A stretch of DNA of 64,000 nucleotides from Actinomadura sp. 7K507 (GTDB lineage: Bacteria; Actinomycetota; Actinomycetes; Streptosporangiales; Streptosporangiaceae). The stretch spans positions 1 through 64,000 of the forward strand of contig NZ_SMKK01000015.1 in the NCBI RefSeq assembly GCF_004348425.1, in the 5' to 3' direction. Both the position numbers and the translations under genes were made by a program. The notes beneath the pieces are model-generated. The model searched no databases and had not been told where the DNA came from. It saw nothing but the letters and a program-made list of their open reading frames with translations. Below are positions 14,205-27,030 of the stretch, piece after piece. Position 1 is the first letter of the stretch, and each line of letters begins with the position of its first letter.

Positions 14205-15821
14205 CTACTGCGGCCCGGTCTCGGTCAGGCCCGCCGTCCGGTCCATGCGCAGCCGGCGGGTGAGGCCGAGCGTGCGCAGGAACGACTCGTCGTGGCTGAC
14301 GACGATCAGGGCGCCCTCGTAGGCGGCGAGCGCCTGCGAGAGCTGCGCGGCGCTGGCCATGTCGAGGTTGTTCGTCGGCTCGTCCAGCATCAGCAGCCGC
14401 GGGGCGGGCTCGGCGAGCAGCAGGGACGCCAGCACGGCGCGGAAACGCTCGCCGCCCGACAGGGTCCCGGCCGGTCGCTCGGCCCGCGCGCCGCGGAACA
14501 GGAAGCGCGCCAGCCCGGCCCTGATCCTCGACGGCGGCACCGAAGGCGCGTGCGTCCGCACGTTGTCCAGGACGCTGAGGTCCTCGTCGAGGACGTCGAG
14601 CCGCTGCGGCAGGTACCGCACACCGTCCACTCCGATCTTGACCGACACCCCGTCCGGGACGCGGTCGCCGGTGAGCGCCCGCAGGAGGGTGGTCTTGCCC
14701 GAGCCGTTCGGGCCGGTCAGCGCGATCCGCTCCGGTCCCCGGACGATCAGCTCGGTGAGCGTGCCGGGCTCCGGTTCAGGTGCGGAGAGCCCGGTCACGG
14801 TCGCGACGGTCCGCCCGGCCGGCACCCGGGTCGCGGGCAGCTCGATCCGGATCCCGGCGTCCTCGCGGACCGCCTCCTCCGCTTCGGTGAGCCTGGTGCG
14901 GGCGCCGGCGAGCCGCTCCTCGTGCATGATGCGGTGCTTGCCGGCCGACACCTGCGCCTGCCGTTTGCGCTCCCCCATCACGACCTTCGGCTCGCGCTTG
15001 TTCTCGTACATCTTGTTGCCGTAGCGCTTGCGCCGGGCCAGTTTGACGTGCGCCTCCTCCAGTTCGCGTTTCTGGCGCCGCAGGTCGGTCCCGGCGGCAC
15101 GGACCGTCCGCTCCGCCGCCTCCTTCTCCACGGCGAGCAGTTCCTCGTAGGCGGACAGGGTGCCGCCGAACGACCGGATGGCGCCGTCGCGCAGATCGGC
15201 GATCTGGTCCACCCGGTCGAGCAGTTCCCGGTCGTGGCTGACGACGACGAGCACGCCCGTCCAGGACTCGACCGCGTCGTACAGGCGATGCCGTGCGTCC
15301 AGGTCGAGGTTGTTGGTCGGCTCGTCCAGCAGCAGGACGCCGGGACGCGAGAGGAACTGCGCCGCGAGCCCGACCATCACGGCCTCGCCGCCCGACAGCG
15401 TCGGGATCGACCTGTCCAGGCCGACGTGGCCGAGGCCGAGCCGGTCAAGCTCGGCGCGGGCCCGCTCCTCGACGTCCCAGCCGTCGCCCAGCGCGGTGAA
15501 GTTCTCCTCGGTGGCCTCGCCGCGCTCGATGGCGTGCAGGGCCGCTCGGGTCTCGCCGATGCCGAGCAGGTCCGAGACCGTGGCCGCGCCGTCGAGGACG
15601 AGGTTCTGCGGCAGGTAGCCGACCTCGCCGTCGACGCCGACGGTCCCCGACCCGGGACGCAGCTCCCCGGCGATGATCCTCAGCAGGGTCGACTTGCCGG
15701 ATCCGTTGGCCCCGATGAGCCCGGTCCGTCCGGCGCCGAACGCGGCGTCCAGGCCGTCCAGGACGACGGTGCCGTCCTCCCAGGCGAACGAGAGGTCCGC
15801 GCACAAGATGGCGGAAGACAT
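14205..15821 (-). CDS. ABC-F family ATPase (ribosome-associated)
   Basis: A single chain with two ABC domains and no membrane segments, the ABC-F plan. Domain 1: Walker A GANGSGKST, signature LSGGE, Walker B LLLDEPTNNLDLD. Domain 2: GPNGSGKTT, LSGGERFRA, LMLDEPTNNLDM. A charged linker rich in Arg/Lys/Glu lies between (about residues 230-310). ABC-F proteins act on the ribosomal E site as translation factors or antibiotic-protection proteins; which one applies cannot be told here. The start is ATG 15821 with GGAGG 8 nt upstream. 538 aa. Transcribed divergently from the LAL regulator. Confidence 0.93.
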   Translation of the reverse strand: MSSAILCADLSFAWEDGTVVLDGLDAAFGAGRTGLIGANGSGKSTLLRIIAGELRPGSGTVGVDGEVGYLPQNLVLDGAATVSDLLGIGETRAALHAIERGEATEENFTALGDGWDVEERARAELDRLGLGHVGLDRSIPTLSGGEAVMVGLAAQFLSRPGVLLLDEPTNNLDLDARHRLYDAVESWTGVLVVVSHDRELLDRVDQIADLRDGAIRSFGGTLSAYEELLAVEKEAAERTVRAAGTDLRRQKRELEEAHVKLARRKRYGNKMYENKREPKVVMGERKRQAQVSAGKHRIMHEERLAGARTRLTEAEEAVREDAGIRIELPATRVPAGRTVATVTGLSAPEPEPGTLTELIVRGPERIALTGPNGSGKTTLLRALTGDRVPDGVSVKIGVDGVRYLPQRLDVLDEDLSVLDNVRTHAPSVPPSRIRAGLARFLFRGARAERPAGTLSGGERFRAVLASLLLAEPAPRLLMLDEPTNNLDMASAAQLSQALAAYEGALIVVSHDESFLRTLGLTRRLRMDRTAGLTETGPQ

Positions 15822-16114
15822 AAGGGTGGCCTCCATGGTTGACGAGCAGGTGCGGGACACATGGAGACACCGCGGGAACGCGCGACGCGCCGGCGGGCAT
15901 GAGAAAGCCCGGCGGGACGAGAGCCCACACTGAGGTCACGTGCGCGGGCCGGTGAACGGCCACTGCGCGGTGTCGGACCTCAGATCCTCAATGGACTCCC
16001 CTGCCGGGCGACGATGTGACGGCGTCGAGACTACCCCATGACTTATCGCAACACAAGTAGCGTTAACAGATTCTCCGGTGGATTCTCCGCCAGCCGCCCG
16101 GCATCCTCGTTCGC
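15822..16114. promoter_or_regulatory. Divergent regulatory region between ABC-F gene and LAL regulator
   Basis: A 293-nt non-coding gap. The ABC-F leader (minus, about 15822-16010) is GC-rich. The part near 16035-16085 is markedly AT-richer than its surroundings (TTATCGCAACACAAGTAGCG, TTAACAGATTC), consistent with promoters for both genes. I found no clear -35/-10 pair at 17-nt spacing and no convincing attenuator with a short leader peptide. Confidence 0.4.
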
Positions 16115-18853
16115 ATGGAGACCGTCAGCCCCGTGTTCGCCGGGCGTGACGCCGAACTGGCCGCGTTACGCGCCGCCCACGCGCGGGTGCACGCGGGCGG
16201 GGCGGCGGCCGTGCTCGTCGCCGGTGAGGCGGGCGGCGGCAAGACGCGGCTCGTCACCGAGTCCACGCGGGACCTGCGCGCACTGACCGGCGCCTGCCTC
16301 GATCTCGGCGCCGCGAGCCTGCCCTACGCGCCGTTCAGCGCCATCGTGCGGCGCATCGGCCGGGACGCCGTCACCTCGCTGATGCCCGCCGGCGCCCTCC
16401 CGGAGCTGGCCCGGCTCATGCCCGGCCTGACCGCCGCCGCGCCGCCCGCCGACGACGGCACCGGCCAGCTGCGGCTGTTCGAGCACCTGCTGGCCCTGTT
16501 CGAGCGGCTCGGGGCCGCGGAACCGCTCACCCTGGTGGTGGAGGACGCGCACTGGGCCGACCTCTCCACCCGCGATCTGCTGTCCTTCCTGTTCCGCAAC
16601 CCCCCACGCGCCGGGGTGCTGCTCGTCGTCACGTTCCGTCCCGAAGAGCCGGGCACCCGGCCGCTGTTCGCCGGCCTGGCCCGCCTCCCCCACGTGACCC
16701 GGCTGGACCTGCCGCCCCTCTCCCGGACCGAGGTCGCCGACCAGATCCGCGGCATCCTCGGGGCCGCCGACCCGTCCGTGGTGCAGGACGCGCACGCGCG
16801 CGGCGGCGGCAACCCGCTGTTCGTCGAGGCGCTCGTCGCGCACCCCGGCGAGGCGGTGCCCGGATCGATGCGCGACCTGCTGCTCGACCGCGTCCACCGG
16901 CTCCCCGGCGCCGCCCGCACGGCGGTCCGGGCGGTGAGCGGCGCCGGCGGCCGGGCCGGGCACGCCCTGCTGGCGGCGGTGACCGGGCTGCCGGGCCCCG
17001 AGCTGAGCGAGGCGCTGCGCCCGGCCGTCGACCACGGCCTGCTGGCCGCGGACGGCGACGGGTACGCGTTCCGGCACGCGCTCATCCGCGAGGCCGTCCA
17101 CGAGGACCTGCTCCCCGGCGAGCGCTCCGCCCTCCACCGGCGCTACGCCGAGACCATCCAACGCTCCCCCGGACTCAGCGACACACCGGCCAGCGCCCTG
17201 GCCGTCCACTGGCAGGGATGCGGCGACCACGCCCAGGCCCTGGCGGCCGCGTGGCAGGCCGCCGGAGAGCGGCAGGCCGCCACCGCCTACGCCGAGCAGC
17301 TGGCGCTGATGCGACGCGTACTCGGTCTCTGGGAGCGGGTTCCGGACGCGGCGTCGCTGACCGGCCGCACCCGCCACGAGGTCCTGGAGGCCGCGGCGGA
17401 GGCCGCCGGCGCGGTCGGCGATCCGGGGCACGGGCTTCCGCTCGTCCAGCGGGCGCTGGACGAGACGGACCGCGGCCGCGACCCGGGCAGGACCGCACGG
17501 CTGCTGGCCCTCCGGGCGCAGCTGCGCGCCTATCAGGGCGGCGAGGACGAACTGGACGACCTGCGGGAGGCCGAACGGCTCGCCGCCGGACCGTCCCCGG
17601 TCCGCGTCGAGGTCCTCGCGCGGCTCGGCTCCAGGCTGCTCGTCTACGGAGAGATGGAGGAGGGAGAAAGGCTGGGCCGGGAAGGTCTGGAGCTGGCCGC
17701 CGCCCTCGGCCTGGACGCGGCGGGCTCCGCGCTGGAGGCCACCGTCGCCGTCGCGGCCGCTCGGGACGGCGACGGCGACATGGCCCCGCTGGAACGGCTC
17801 CCCCTGCGCGACCTCGGCGTGCGCGAACGCGTCCGGGTGCTCAACACGCTGGCGCACTGCCGCCTGAACACCGGCGGCCTGGCCGGCGCCCTGGCGGCGG
17901 CGGACGAGGCGCTCGCCATCGCCGAACACGCCGGGCTGGTGCACAGCGTGGGGCTGGCGCCCGCCGTCAACCGGATCGAGGCGCTGTACGGGCTCGGCCG
18001 CTGGGACGAGGCCGCGGGCGCCCTCCAATGGCGGCTGGACCACCACCACGGACCGGCCTTCCGCGTCCAGCTGATGATCTGGCGGATCGCCCTGCTGGCC
18101 GCCCGGGGCGACGGCCCGCCGCCCGACCCGGAGGCCCTCGCCGTCCCGCTCGGCACCGGGTTGCCGCAGACCGCGCTGCCGCTCGCCCAGGCGATCATCG
18201 AGTGGCGGCTGGCGGGGGACGACCTACCGGCGGCCCGCGCCACGGTGGACGCCGTCCTGCGCCACCCGCGGCTGACCGTCCAGCCGTGCCATCTGTGGCC
18301 GCTGCTGGAGGCCGCCGCGCGCGCCGGCGGCCCGCGCCTCCCCGAGATCGCCGGACTCGCCGCCGGGGCGCCCGCCGCGAACCCGGTGGCCGCGGCGTTC
18401 AAGGCGTCCGTGACCGCGCTGGCCGGCGGCCCCGCCGCGTGGGACCTCGTGATCGGCGCGTGGGAGGACCTCGATCGGCCGTACCCGCTCGCGCGGGCGC
18501 TGTTCGACGCCGCCCGCGCCGACCTGGCGGCCGGGAACCGGTCCGCCGCCGCCGGACGCCTCGACCGCGCCGCCGGGATCGCCGCCCGCCTCGGCGCCGC
18601 CCCGCTGGCCCGCCGGATCTCCGAGCGCGCCCGCCGCGCGGGCCTGACCGGGCCGCAAGGCGGGCCGCTCACCGCACGCGAGTCGGAGGTGCTGCGGCTG
18701 CTGGCGCGCGGCCGGTCCAACCGGGAGATCGCCGGGGAGCTGTTCATCTCCCCGAAGACCGCCAGCGTCCACGTCTCGCACATCCTCGCCAAGCTCGGCG
18801 CGGCCTCCCGCGGAGAGGCCGTCGCCGCCGCCCGCGACCGCGGCCTGGCGTAG
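16115..18853 (+). CDS. LuxR-family transcriptional regulator with AAA ATPase domain (LAL type)
   Basis: Large signal-responsive activator of 912 aa. The N-terminal ATPase has Walker A GEAGGGKT (about residues 37-44) and Walker B LVVEDAHWAD (about 141-150). The long middle is helical, TPR/MalT-like and Ala-rich. The C-terminal LuxR helix-turn-helix reads LTARESEVLRLLARG, SNREIAGELFISPKTASVHVSHIL (about 850-895). LAL regulators often control adjacent antibiotic, sugar or resistance genes; the divergent ABC-F gene is the obvious candidate target (inference). ATG start. The stop codon sits inside the hairpin at 18838-18867. Confidence 0.93.
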   Translation: METVSPVFAGRDAELAALRAAHARVHAGGAAAVLVAGEAGGGKTRLVTESTRDLRALTGACLDLGAASLPYAPFSAIVRRIGRDAVTSLMPAGALPELARLMPGLTAAAPPADDGTGQLRLFEHLLALFERLGAAEPLTLVVEDAHWADLSTRDLLSFLFRNPPRAGVLLVVTFRPEEPGTRPLFAGLARLPHVTRLDLPPLSRTEVADQIRGILGAADPSVVQDAHARGGGNPLFVEALVAHPGEAVPGSMRDLLLDRVHRLPGAARTAVRAVSGAGGRAGHALLAAVTGLPGPELSEALRPAVDHGLLAADGDGYAFRHALIREAVHEDLLPGERSALHRRYAETIQRSPGLSDTPASALAVHWQGCGDHAQALAAAWQAAGERQAATAYAEQLALMRRVLGLWERVPDAASLTGRTRHEVLEAAAEAAGAVGDPGHGLPLVQRALDETDRGRDPGRTARLLALRAQLRAYQGGEDELDDLREAERLAAGPSPVRVEVLARLGSRLLVYGEMEEGERLGREGLELAAALGLDAAGSALEATVAVAAARDGDGDMAPLERLPLRDLGVRERVRVLNTLAHCRLNTGGLAGALAAADEALAIAEHAGLVHSVGLAPAVNRIEALYGLGRWDEAAGALQWRLDHHHGPAFRVQLMIWRIALLAARGDGPPPDPEALAVPLGTGLPQTALPLAQAIIEWRLAGDDLPAARATVDAVLRHPRLTVQPCHLWPLLEAAARAGGPRLPEIAGLAAGAPAANPVAAAFKASVTALAGGPAAWDLVIGAWEDLDRPYPLARALFDAARADLAAGNRSAAAGRLDRAAGIAARLGAAPLARRISERARRAGLTGPQGGPLTARESEVLRLLARGRSNREIAGELFISPKTASVHVSHILAKLGAASRGEAVAAARDRGLA

Positions 18854-18867
18854 CGGCCAGGCCGCGG
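18838..18867. terminator. Bidirectional terminator between LAL regulator and pheT
   Basis: CCGCGGCCTGGC (18838-18849) and GCCAGGCCGCGG (18856-18867) form a perfect 12-bp stem with a 6-nt loop. It spans the LAL stop codon and lies 39 nt from the convergent pheT stop, so it can serve both transcripts. Confidence 0.7.
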
Positions 18868-18905
18868 CCCCGTGGCTCAGGACGGCTTCACGGCTTCGGC
18901 GCCGG

Positions 18906-21382
18906 TCAGGCGCCGCGGAGGGTGGCGCCGGTGCGGTCGGACGCGGCCGTGACCGCGGCGGCGCGGGCCTCGGAGGCCTCCTCGGCGGTGAGGGTGCGGT
19001 CCGGGGCGCGGAAGCGCAGCGAGTAGGCCAGGGACTTGCGGCCCTCGCCCGCCTGCTCGCCGGTGTAGACGTCGAACAGCCGGATCGCCTCCAGCAGGTC
19101 GCCGGCGCCGGCGCGCAGCGCCGACTCCACCTCGGCCGCCGGTACCGAGGAGTCGACGGTCAGCGCGACGTCCTGGGTGGCGACCGGGTACCTCGACACG
19201 TGCGGCGCGCGGACGGTCACGGGGTCGCCGAGGCGGCGCAGCTCCAGTTCCATCGCGCAGGACCGCGCGGGCAGCCCGTACGCCTTGGTGACGCGCGGGT
19301 GCAGCTCGCCCGCGTGCCCGACGAGCGTGTCGCCCGCGTAGAGCGCGGCGCAGCGGCCGGGGTGCCAGGGCGCGTGCTGGTCGGCCTTCGCCGTCAGCTC
19401 CACGCCGACCTCGCGGGCGACCGTGCGGGCGGCCTCGATCGCGTCCGCCCACAGCGCCGGGCGGCCCGTGCCCCACCAGCCGGACGGCTCGCGGTCGCCC
19501 GACAGGACGACGGCCACCCGGTGCGGCTGGTCGGGCAGCGCGGCCTCCAGGCGGGCCAGCTCGCCGGCCGTCGGGCCGCGGTCGACCGCCAGGCGCGGTG
19601 CGTGGCCGGGCGCGTCCGGGTCCGGCCGGAACACCACGCCCAGCTCGTACAGTGCGGTGTCGCCGAAGCCGCGTCCCACGTTGAGCGCCAGCGCCTTGAG
19701 CAGGCCCGCCAGGAGGGTGGTGCGCAGCAGCGGCTCCTGCTCCGACATCGGGTTCGCGAGCCGCAGCGTCCGGCGGCGGGCGTCGCCGGCGGGGAGCTGG
19801 AGGCCGTCCAGGTCCTTCTCGGCGACGAACGGGAAGGTCAGCGCCTCGACGTAACCGGCGCCCGCGAGCGCGCGGCCGACCCTGCGGCGCAGCCGCTGCT
19901 GGACGGTCAGCCCCTTCCCGGCGATCGGACGCGGCGCCTTCGCCGGGATGTCCTCGTACCCCTCCAGCCGGATGACCTCCTCGGCGAGGTCGTTGGGGTC
20001 GGTGAGGTCGGGGCGCCAGGACGGCGGCGTGACCGTCAGCGTCCCGTCCCCCTCGACGGTGCAGCCGACCTGCTCCAGGCGGCGGACGACCGCGTCCCGC
20101 CCGTAGGTGACGCCCGCGACCTTGTCGGGGTGGCCCGCGGGCATCGTGACGGTGACCGGCTCGACCGGCGCCTCGGCGTGGGTGACGCCGGGCACGACCT
20201 CCGCGCCGCCCAGCTCTGCCAGCAGCCGCGCCGCGCGGTAGGAGGCGTACAGCGGCAGCTCGCGGTCGACACCGCGCTCGAACCGGTAGGACGCCTCGCT
20301 GTGCAGCCTGTGCCGGCGGCTCATCCGGGCGGTGCCGATGTCGTCGAAGTGCGCGGCCTCGATGACCATGTCGGACGACCGGTCGCCGATCTCGGTGGCC
20401 AGGCCGCCCATCGTGCCCGCCATCGAGATCGGGCCCGACGCGTCGGTGATGAGGATGTCCTCGGGGTCGAGGGTGCGGCTGACGTGGTCGAGCGTCTCCA
20501 GCTTCTCGCCCGGGGCGGCGCGCCGCACGACGATCGGGCCGGTGAGCCTGCCCCGGTCGAAGGCGTGCAGCGGCTGCCCGAGTTCGAGCATCAGGTAGTT
20601 GGTGATGTCGACGGCCAGCGACACCGGGCGCATCCCGGCGCGGTGCAGGCGGACCCGCATCCACATCGGGGTCGCGGCGTCCGGGTCGAGGCCGCGCACC
20701 TCGCGCAGGACGAACCGGTCGCAGGCGGTGGGATCCGCGATGCTCGCCGGATACGACTCACGGTCGTCAGCCGGGAGCTCCACACCGGCCGGGTCCTCGA
20801 AGGGGACGCCGTAGGCGGTCGCGGCCTCGCGGGCGATGCCGCGGATCGACAGCGCGTAGCCGCGGTCGGGGCTGACGGCGATGTCCAGGACGTCGTCGCG
20901 CAGGCCGAGCAGCTCGATCGCGTCCGCGCCGACGGGCGTGTCCGGCGGCAGGACGAGGATGCCGCTGTGGTCGTCGCCGATGCCCAGCTCGCTGACCGAG
21001 CAGATCATGCCCTCGGACACCTTGCCGTAGGTCTTGCGGGCGCCGACCTCGAAGCCGCCGGGCAGCACGCCGCCCGGCAGGACGACGGCCACGCGGTCGC
21101 CGGCCGCGAAGTTGGTCGCGCCGCACACGACGTTCTGCGGCTCGCCGGTGCCGTTGGCCTGGCCGACGTCGACCTGGCAGTAGCGGATCGGCTTCTTGAA
21201 GCCGGTCAGCTCCTCGATGGCCAGGACCTCGCCGACGACGAGCGGGCCGGTGAGGTCGGCGCCGGCCCGGTCGACGGTCTCGACCTCCAGGCCCGCCGCG
21301 ATCAGCTCGGCGGCCAGCGCCCTGCCGTCCACGCCGGCCGGGAGTTCGACGTACTCGCGCAGCCAGGAAAGCGGGGCCCGCA

Positions 21383-21383
<1 letters not shown>
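18906..21383 (-). CDS. pheT: Phenylalanyl-tRNA synthetase beta subunit
   Basis: Beta chain of the alpha2-beta2 PheRS. In order: N-terminal [15 protein letters not shown], a tRNA-binding (EMAP-like) domain about 40-155, B3/B4 editing domain about 210-390 (with HAFDRGRL and ISMAGTMGG), B5 domain, a catalytic-like core and a C-terminal anticodon-binding FDX-ACB domain ([18 protein letters not shown]). 825 aa. The ATG at 21383 overlaps the pheS stop by 1 nt (TGATG). A longer open frame up to 22151 is a shadow over pheS. Confidence 0.97.
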
Positions 21384-23805
<2,422 letters not shown>

Positions 23806-23930
23806 GAGACTCTAGCCCCAGTCGGGCACCTTACGGGACCCGGAAACCGCCCGGCGGCAAGGCATGTGTAGCCCTCGGGCGGCGTCGCGGCGAGGTCCGG
23901 GACGGGGACCTCACCGGGAGGCCGGGGACC

Positions 23931-24425
23931 TCATCCGGAGGTGGTGGGCGAGTCCAGTGCGGCGAGCGCGCCGCCCACGTCCGCGTGGACCGCGAACAGG
24001 CGGTGCAGCCCGGTGATGCGCAGCAGCCGCAGCTGGGCGGGACGCACCCCGGCGAGGACGATCTCACCGCCGGACGCGGCGATCTGGTTGCGCGCGGCGA
24101 CCAGCGCGCCGAGCCCGGCCGCGTCGCAGAACGGGACGCCGGCGAAGTCGGCCACCAGCCGGCGCGGCCCCGAGGCGTGCACCTCGACGAGCCGCGCGCG
24201 CAGGGCGTCGGCCGTGCGCAGGTCGAGCTCGCCGGTCACCGCGACGACGGCCGCGCCGCCCCGCACCCGGGTGACGCCGAGCCCCAGCTCCCCGCCGGCC
24301 CCGGAGTCCCGCGCGGCGGGGGCCTCGGCGGGCGCGGGAGATCCGGCGGCCGGGGCCGCCGTGCGGCACCTCACCTCCGGCGCGCGCCGGCGCGGCCTTC
24401 TGGCCGGCCTGATCTCCTCGGTCAT
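23931..24425 (-). CDS. STAS-domain protein (anti-sigma factor antagonist type)
   Basis: A STAS domain (about residues 45-160): VTRVRGGAAVVAVTGELDLRTADALRARL then DFAGVPFCDAAGLGALVAARNQ. The usual phospho-site Ser in the D-S-(S/T)-G-L motif is replaced here (FCDAAGLGAL has Ala-Ala), so partner-switching by phosphorylation may be lost. The N-terminal 40 residues are Arg/Pro/Ala-rich. ATG 24425 is preferred to 24452. It lies just upstream of the PAS kinase on the same strand (125-nt gap), suggesting a shared signalling role. Confidence 0.85.
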   Translation of the reverse strand: MTEEIRPARRPRRRAPEVRCRTAAPAAGSPAPAEAPAARDSGAGGELGLGVTRVRGGAAVVAVTGELDLRTADALRARLVEVHASGPRRLVADFAGVPFCDAAGLGALVAARNQIAASGGEIVLAGVRPAQLRLLRITGLHRLFAVHADVGGALAALDSPTTSG

Positions 24426-24728
24426 CACGTTCGCCCCCACTCTGCGCGGCATCGTCGCCGCCCCTGGTCAACGCACTGATCAACACTGTAGGCGCGGTGC
24501 CGGACGGCGAGATCCCCCGCCGGACCCGTATCCCGTTCCTACCTGCGGACGAGCCCCGCGCGGCGGCAGGACCCCCGCCCATCCGTCCGCGCGCAGACAA
24601 TCCTCCCAGCTCACCGCCCGGAGAACGGCACCGGGGGCGACCGCTTGCGGCCATTCGATCACGGACCGCATTGAACCACCGGGGCGGTCCTCACGTACGG
24701 CCGTCCCGAGCGCGGCCGCCCCGCCCGC

Positions 24729-25544
24729 TCACGCCCTGCGCTGCGCGCGGGCCGAGGCATACAGGCATACGGCCGCCGCCGTCGCCAGGTTCAGGCTCTC
24801 GGCGCGCCCGTGGATGGGCACCCGCACGACCTCGTCGACGTGCCCGAGGATCTCGTCCGGGAGCCCCCACGCCTCGTTCCCGAACACCCAGGCGGTGGGC
24901 CGTGCGAGCTGCCCCTCGTCGATCGCGTCGTCGAGGGTGCGCTCGCCCGCGCCGTCCGCGGCCAGCACGGTGAGGCCGGCCTCCTTCAGCTCGGCGATCA
25001 GCGGGCCGAAGCGCGGGCCGACCACGACCGGCAGGTGGAACAGGCTGCCCGCCGAGGCCCGGACGCACTTGCCGTTGTAGGGGTCGACGGACGCGTCGGT
25101 GAACACGACCGTCTCCGAACCGGCCGCGTCGGCGGTGCGCAGGACGGTCCCCGCGTTGCCGGGGTCGCGGACGTGCGCGAGGACGGTCACCAGCCGGGGC
25201 CCGGCCTCCAGCGCCCGCCCCAGCGGCACGTCGACGAACTCGCAGACCGCCAGCAGCCCTTGCGGGGTGACGGTCTGGGCGAGCTCGGCCATGATCTCGC
25301 CGCTCACGCGCAGCACCGGAGCGCCCGCGCGCTCGGCGGCGAGCACCAGTTCGGGGTGGCGGGCCTCAGCCTCGGCCGTGGTGAACAGCTCGGCCAGGCC
25401 GCCGGGGATCTCCAGCGCCTCCCGCACCGCCTGCGGCCCCTCGGCGAGGAACCGGTTCTCGCGGCGCCGGAAGGCGCGTTTGGCGAGCCGTCGAGCGGCC
25501 TTCACCCGCGGTGATCGGAGGGAGGTCAGCTCGCGGCCCGCCAT
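24729..25544 (-). CDS. TrmH/SpoU family RNA 2'-O-methyltransferase
   Basis: SAM-dependent methylation of ribose 2'-OH in tRNA or rRNA. The 271-aa protein has an N-terminal substrate-binding domain (RRRENRFLAEGPQAVREAL) and the SPOUT knot motifs: motif 1 DPGNAGTVLRTADAAG, motif 2 VFGNEAWGLPDEIL and motif 3 IHGRAESLNLATAAAVCLY. The exact target is unknown. It follows rplT in the same direction with a 33-nt gap, the usual actinobacterial order infC-rpmI-rplT-spoU, probably one operon. Confidence 0.94.
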   Translation of the reverse strand: MAGRELTSLRSPRVKAARRLAKRAFRRRENRFLAEGPQAVREALEIPGGLAELFTTAEAEARHPELVLAAERAGAPVLRVSGEIMAELAQTVTPQGLLAVCEFVDVPLGRALEAGPRLVTVLAHVRDPGNAGTVLRTADAAGSETVVFTDASVDPYNGKCVRASAGSLFHLPVVVGPRFGPLIAELKEAGLTVLAADGAGERTLDDAIDEGQLARPTAWVFGNEAWGLPDEILGHVDEVVRVPIHGRAESLNLATAAAVCLYASARAQRRA

Positions 25545-25577
25545 ATCGCTGTGATCGCCTGTCGTCCGGTACCCGGG

Positions 25578-25955
25578 TCAGGCCGCCTCCGAGCCCTCGG
25601 CGGGGAGGGCGTCCTTGGCGACCTTGACCAGGGCGGCGAACGCGGGCGCGTCGTTGACGGCAAGCTCGGCGAGCATGCGGCGGTCGACCTCGATCTCCGC
25701 GGCCTTCAGGCCCTGGATGAACCGGTTGTAGGTGATGCCGTTGGCGCGGGCCGCGGCGTTGATCCGCTGGATCCACAGCCGGCGGAACTGGCCCTTGCGG
25801 TCCTTGCGGTCCCGGAACGCGTAGGTCATCGAGTGGAGCTGCTGCTCCTTGGCCTTGCGGTACAGGCGCGAGCGCTGCCCGCGGTAGCCGCTCGACCGCT
25901 CCAGGACGACCCGACGCTTCTTGGCGGCGTTGACCGCCCGCTTCACGCGTGCCAC
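25578..25955 (-). CDS. rplT: 50S ribosomal protein L20
   Basis: Binds 23S rRNA early in 50S assembly. 125 aa, with the hallmark [31 protein letters not shown] and [22 protein letters not shown]20 represses the infC-rpmI-rplT operon in other bacteria; the hairpins at 26357-26385 and 27031-27060 are candidate sites of control here. Spaced 70 nt from rpmI. Confidence 0.98.
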   Translation of the reverse strand: MARVKRAVNAAKKRRVVLERSSGYRGQRSRLYRKAKEQQLHSMTYAFRDRKDRKGQFRRLWIQRINAAARANGITYNRFIQGLKAAEIEVDRRMLAELAVNDAPAFAALVKVAKDALPAEGSEAA

Positions 25956-26025
25956 GTGCTGAACTCCTTCGTGGGGGCCGGGGCCATGCCGACCTCGGCC
26001 GGTCGCTGATGTTGCAGGTCGAGTG

Positions 26026-26220
26026 CTACTTGCGCAGCAGCTTCTTGATGTTCTTCGCGTCGGCGTCGGCCACCACGGCCGGGCCGTCGAGCCGCCGGGT
26101 CCGCTTGGACGACTTGTGCTCGAGCAGGTGGTTCTTGTTGGCGCGGCGGCGCATCACCTTGCCGGAGCCGGTCAGCTTGAAGCGCTTCTTGGCACCGCTG
26201 TGGGTCTTGGTCTTCGGCAT
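26026..26220 (-). CDS. rpmI: 50S ribosomal protein L35
   Basis: 64 aa, [21 protein letters not shown] followed by [17 protein letters not shown], the invariant L35 pattern. The ATG is at 26220; the open frame extends further upstream but family length fixes this start. Second gene of infC-rpmI-rplT. Confidence 0.98.
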   Translation of the reverse strand: MPKTKTHSGAKKRFKLTGSGKVMRRRANKNHLLEHKSSKRTRRLDGPAVVADADAKNIKKLLRK

Positions 26221-26356
26221 GGTCGCCGTCGTCTCCCTCGTTCCCGTACCCCCGGCGGACGCGCGGGGGCGCGCCTGATCGGCGCATCCCACGGTTTCTC
26301 ACGGTGTCGCGCGGAGTATCCGTGGACGCGCCAGGTCAGGCTTCAATGTACGTGCG

Positions 26357-26385
26357 CCGCGACCCCGCTCTGCGCGAGGTCGCGG
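26357..26385 (-). other. Stem-loop between infC and rpmI
   Basis: CCGCGACC (26357-26364) pairs perfectly with GGTCGCGG (26378-26385) in the 201-nt infC-rpmI gap. It may be a processing site, an internal terminator or an L20-binding structure; no U-tract follows. The rest of the gap holds no gene. Confidence 0.45.
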
Positions 26386-26421
26386 AGTCGGGACCGCCGC
26401 GTGGCCGGCCCCGGACGGCCG

Positions 26422-26970
26422 TCAGGCGGTGGTCTCGGCCTCCTGCCCGCGGGCCGTCTTCTTCTTGTGCGGGCCGATCACCATGATCATGTTCCGGCCG
26501 TCCTGCTTGGGCCGCGACTCGACGAAGCCGAGGTCCTCGACGTCGTCGGCGAGCCGCTGCAGCAGCCGGTAACCGAGCTCGGGGCGGGACTGCTCGCGAC
26601 CACGGAACATGATCGTGACCTTCACCTTGTCCCCGGCCTTCAGGAACCGCACCACGTGACCCTTCTTGGTCTCGTAGTCGTGCGGGTCGATCTTCGGGCG
26701 GAGCTTGATCTCCTTGATGACCGTGTGCGCCTGGTTCTTCCGCGCCTCGCGCGCCTTCATCGCGGACTCGTACTTGAACTTGCCGTAGTCCATGAGCCTG
26801 GCGACGGGCGGACGCGCGGTGGGCGCCACCTCGACCAGATCGAGGTCCGACTCACGCGCGATTTCAAGGGCCTTGGCGATGGGCACTATGCCCACCTGTT
26901 CGCCGTTCGGGCCGACGAGCCGGACCTCGGGCACGCGAATGCGGTCGTTGATACGCGGTTCGGCGCTGAT
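26422..26970 (-). CDS. infC: Translation initiation factor IF-3 (AUC start codon)
   Basis: Prevents 30S-50S association and proofreads start-codon choice. IF3-N ([34 protein letters not shown]) and IF3-C ([33 protein letters not shown]) are complete. Conserved IF3 N-terminal residues [12 protein letters not shown] lie upstream of the first GTG (26934). They are encoded directly after AAGGAGG with 4-nt spacing, so translation starts at ATC 26970. Non-AUG starts in infC are known from other bacteria (AUU in E. coli) and allow IF3 to repress its own synthesis. 182 aa. Confidence 0.96.
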   Translation of the reverse strand: MSAEPRINDRIRVPEVRLVGPNGEQVGIVPIAKALEIARESDLDLVEVAPTARPPVARLMDYGKFKYESAMKAREARKNQAHTVIKEIKLRPKIDPHDYETKKGHVVRFLKAGDKVKVTIMFRGREQSRPELGYRLLQRLADDVEDLGFVESRPKQDGRNMIMVIGPHKKKTARGQEAETTA

Positions 26971-27030
26971 GGGACCTCCTTGGGGCCGTTCTCAGGTTCG
27001 TGGGACCGGTCGTACCCCGAGGCTTCCACA

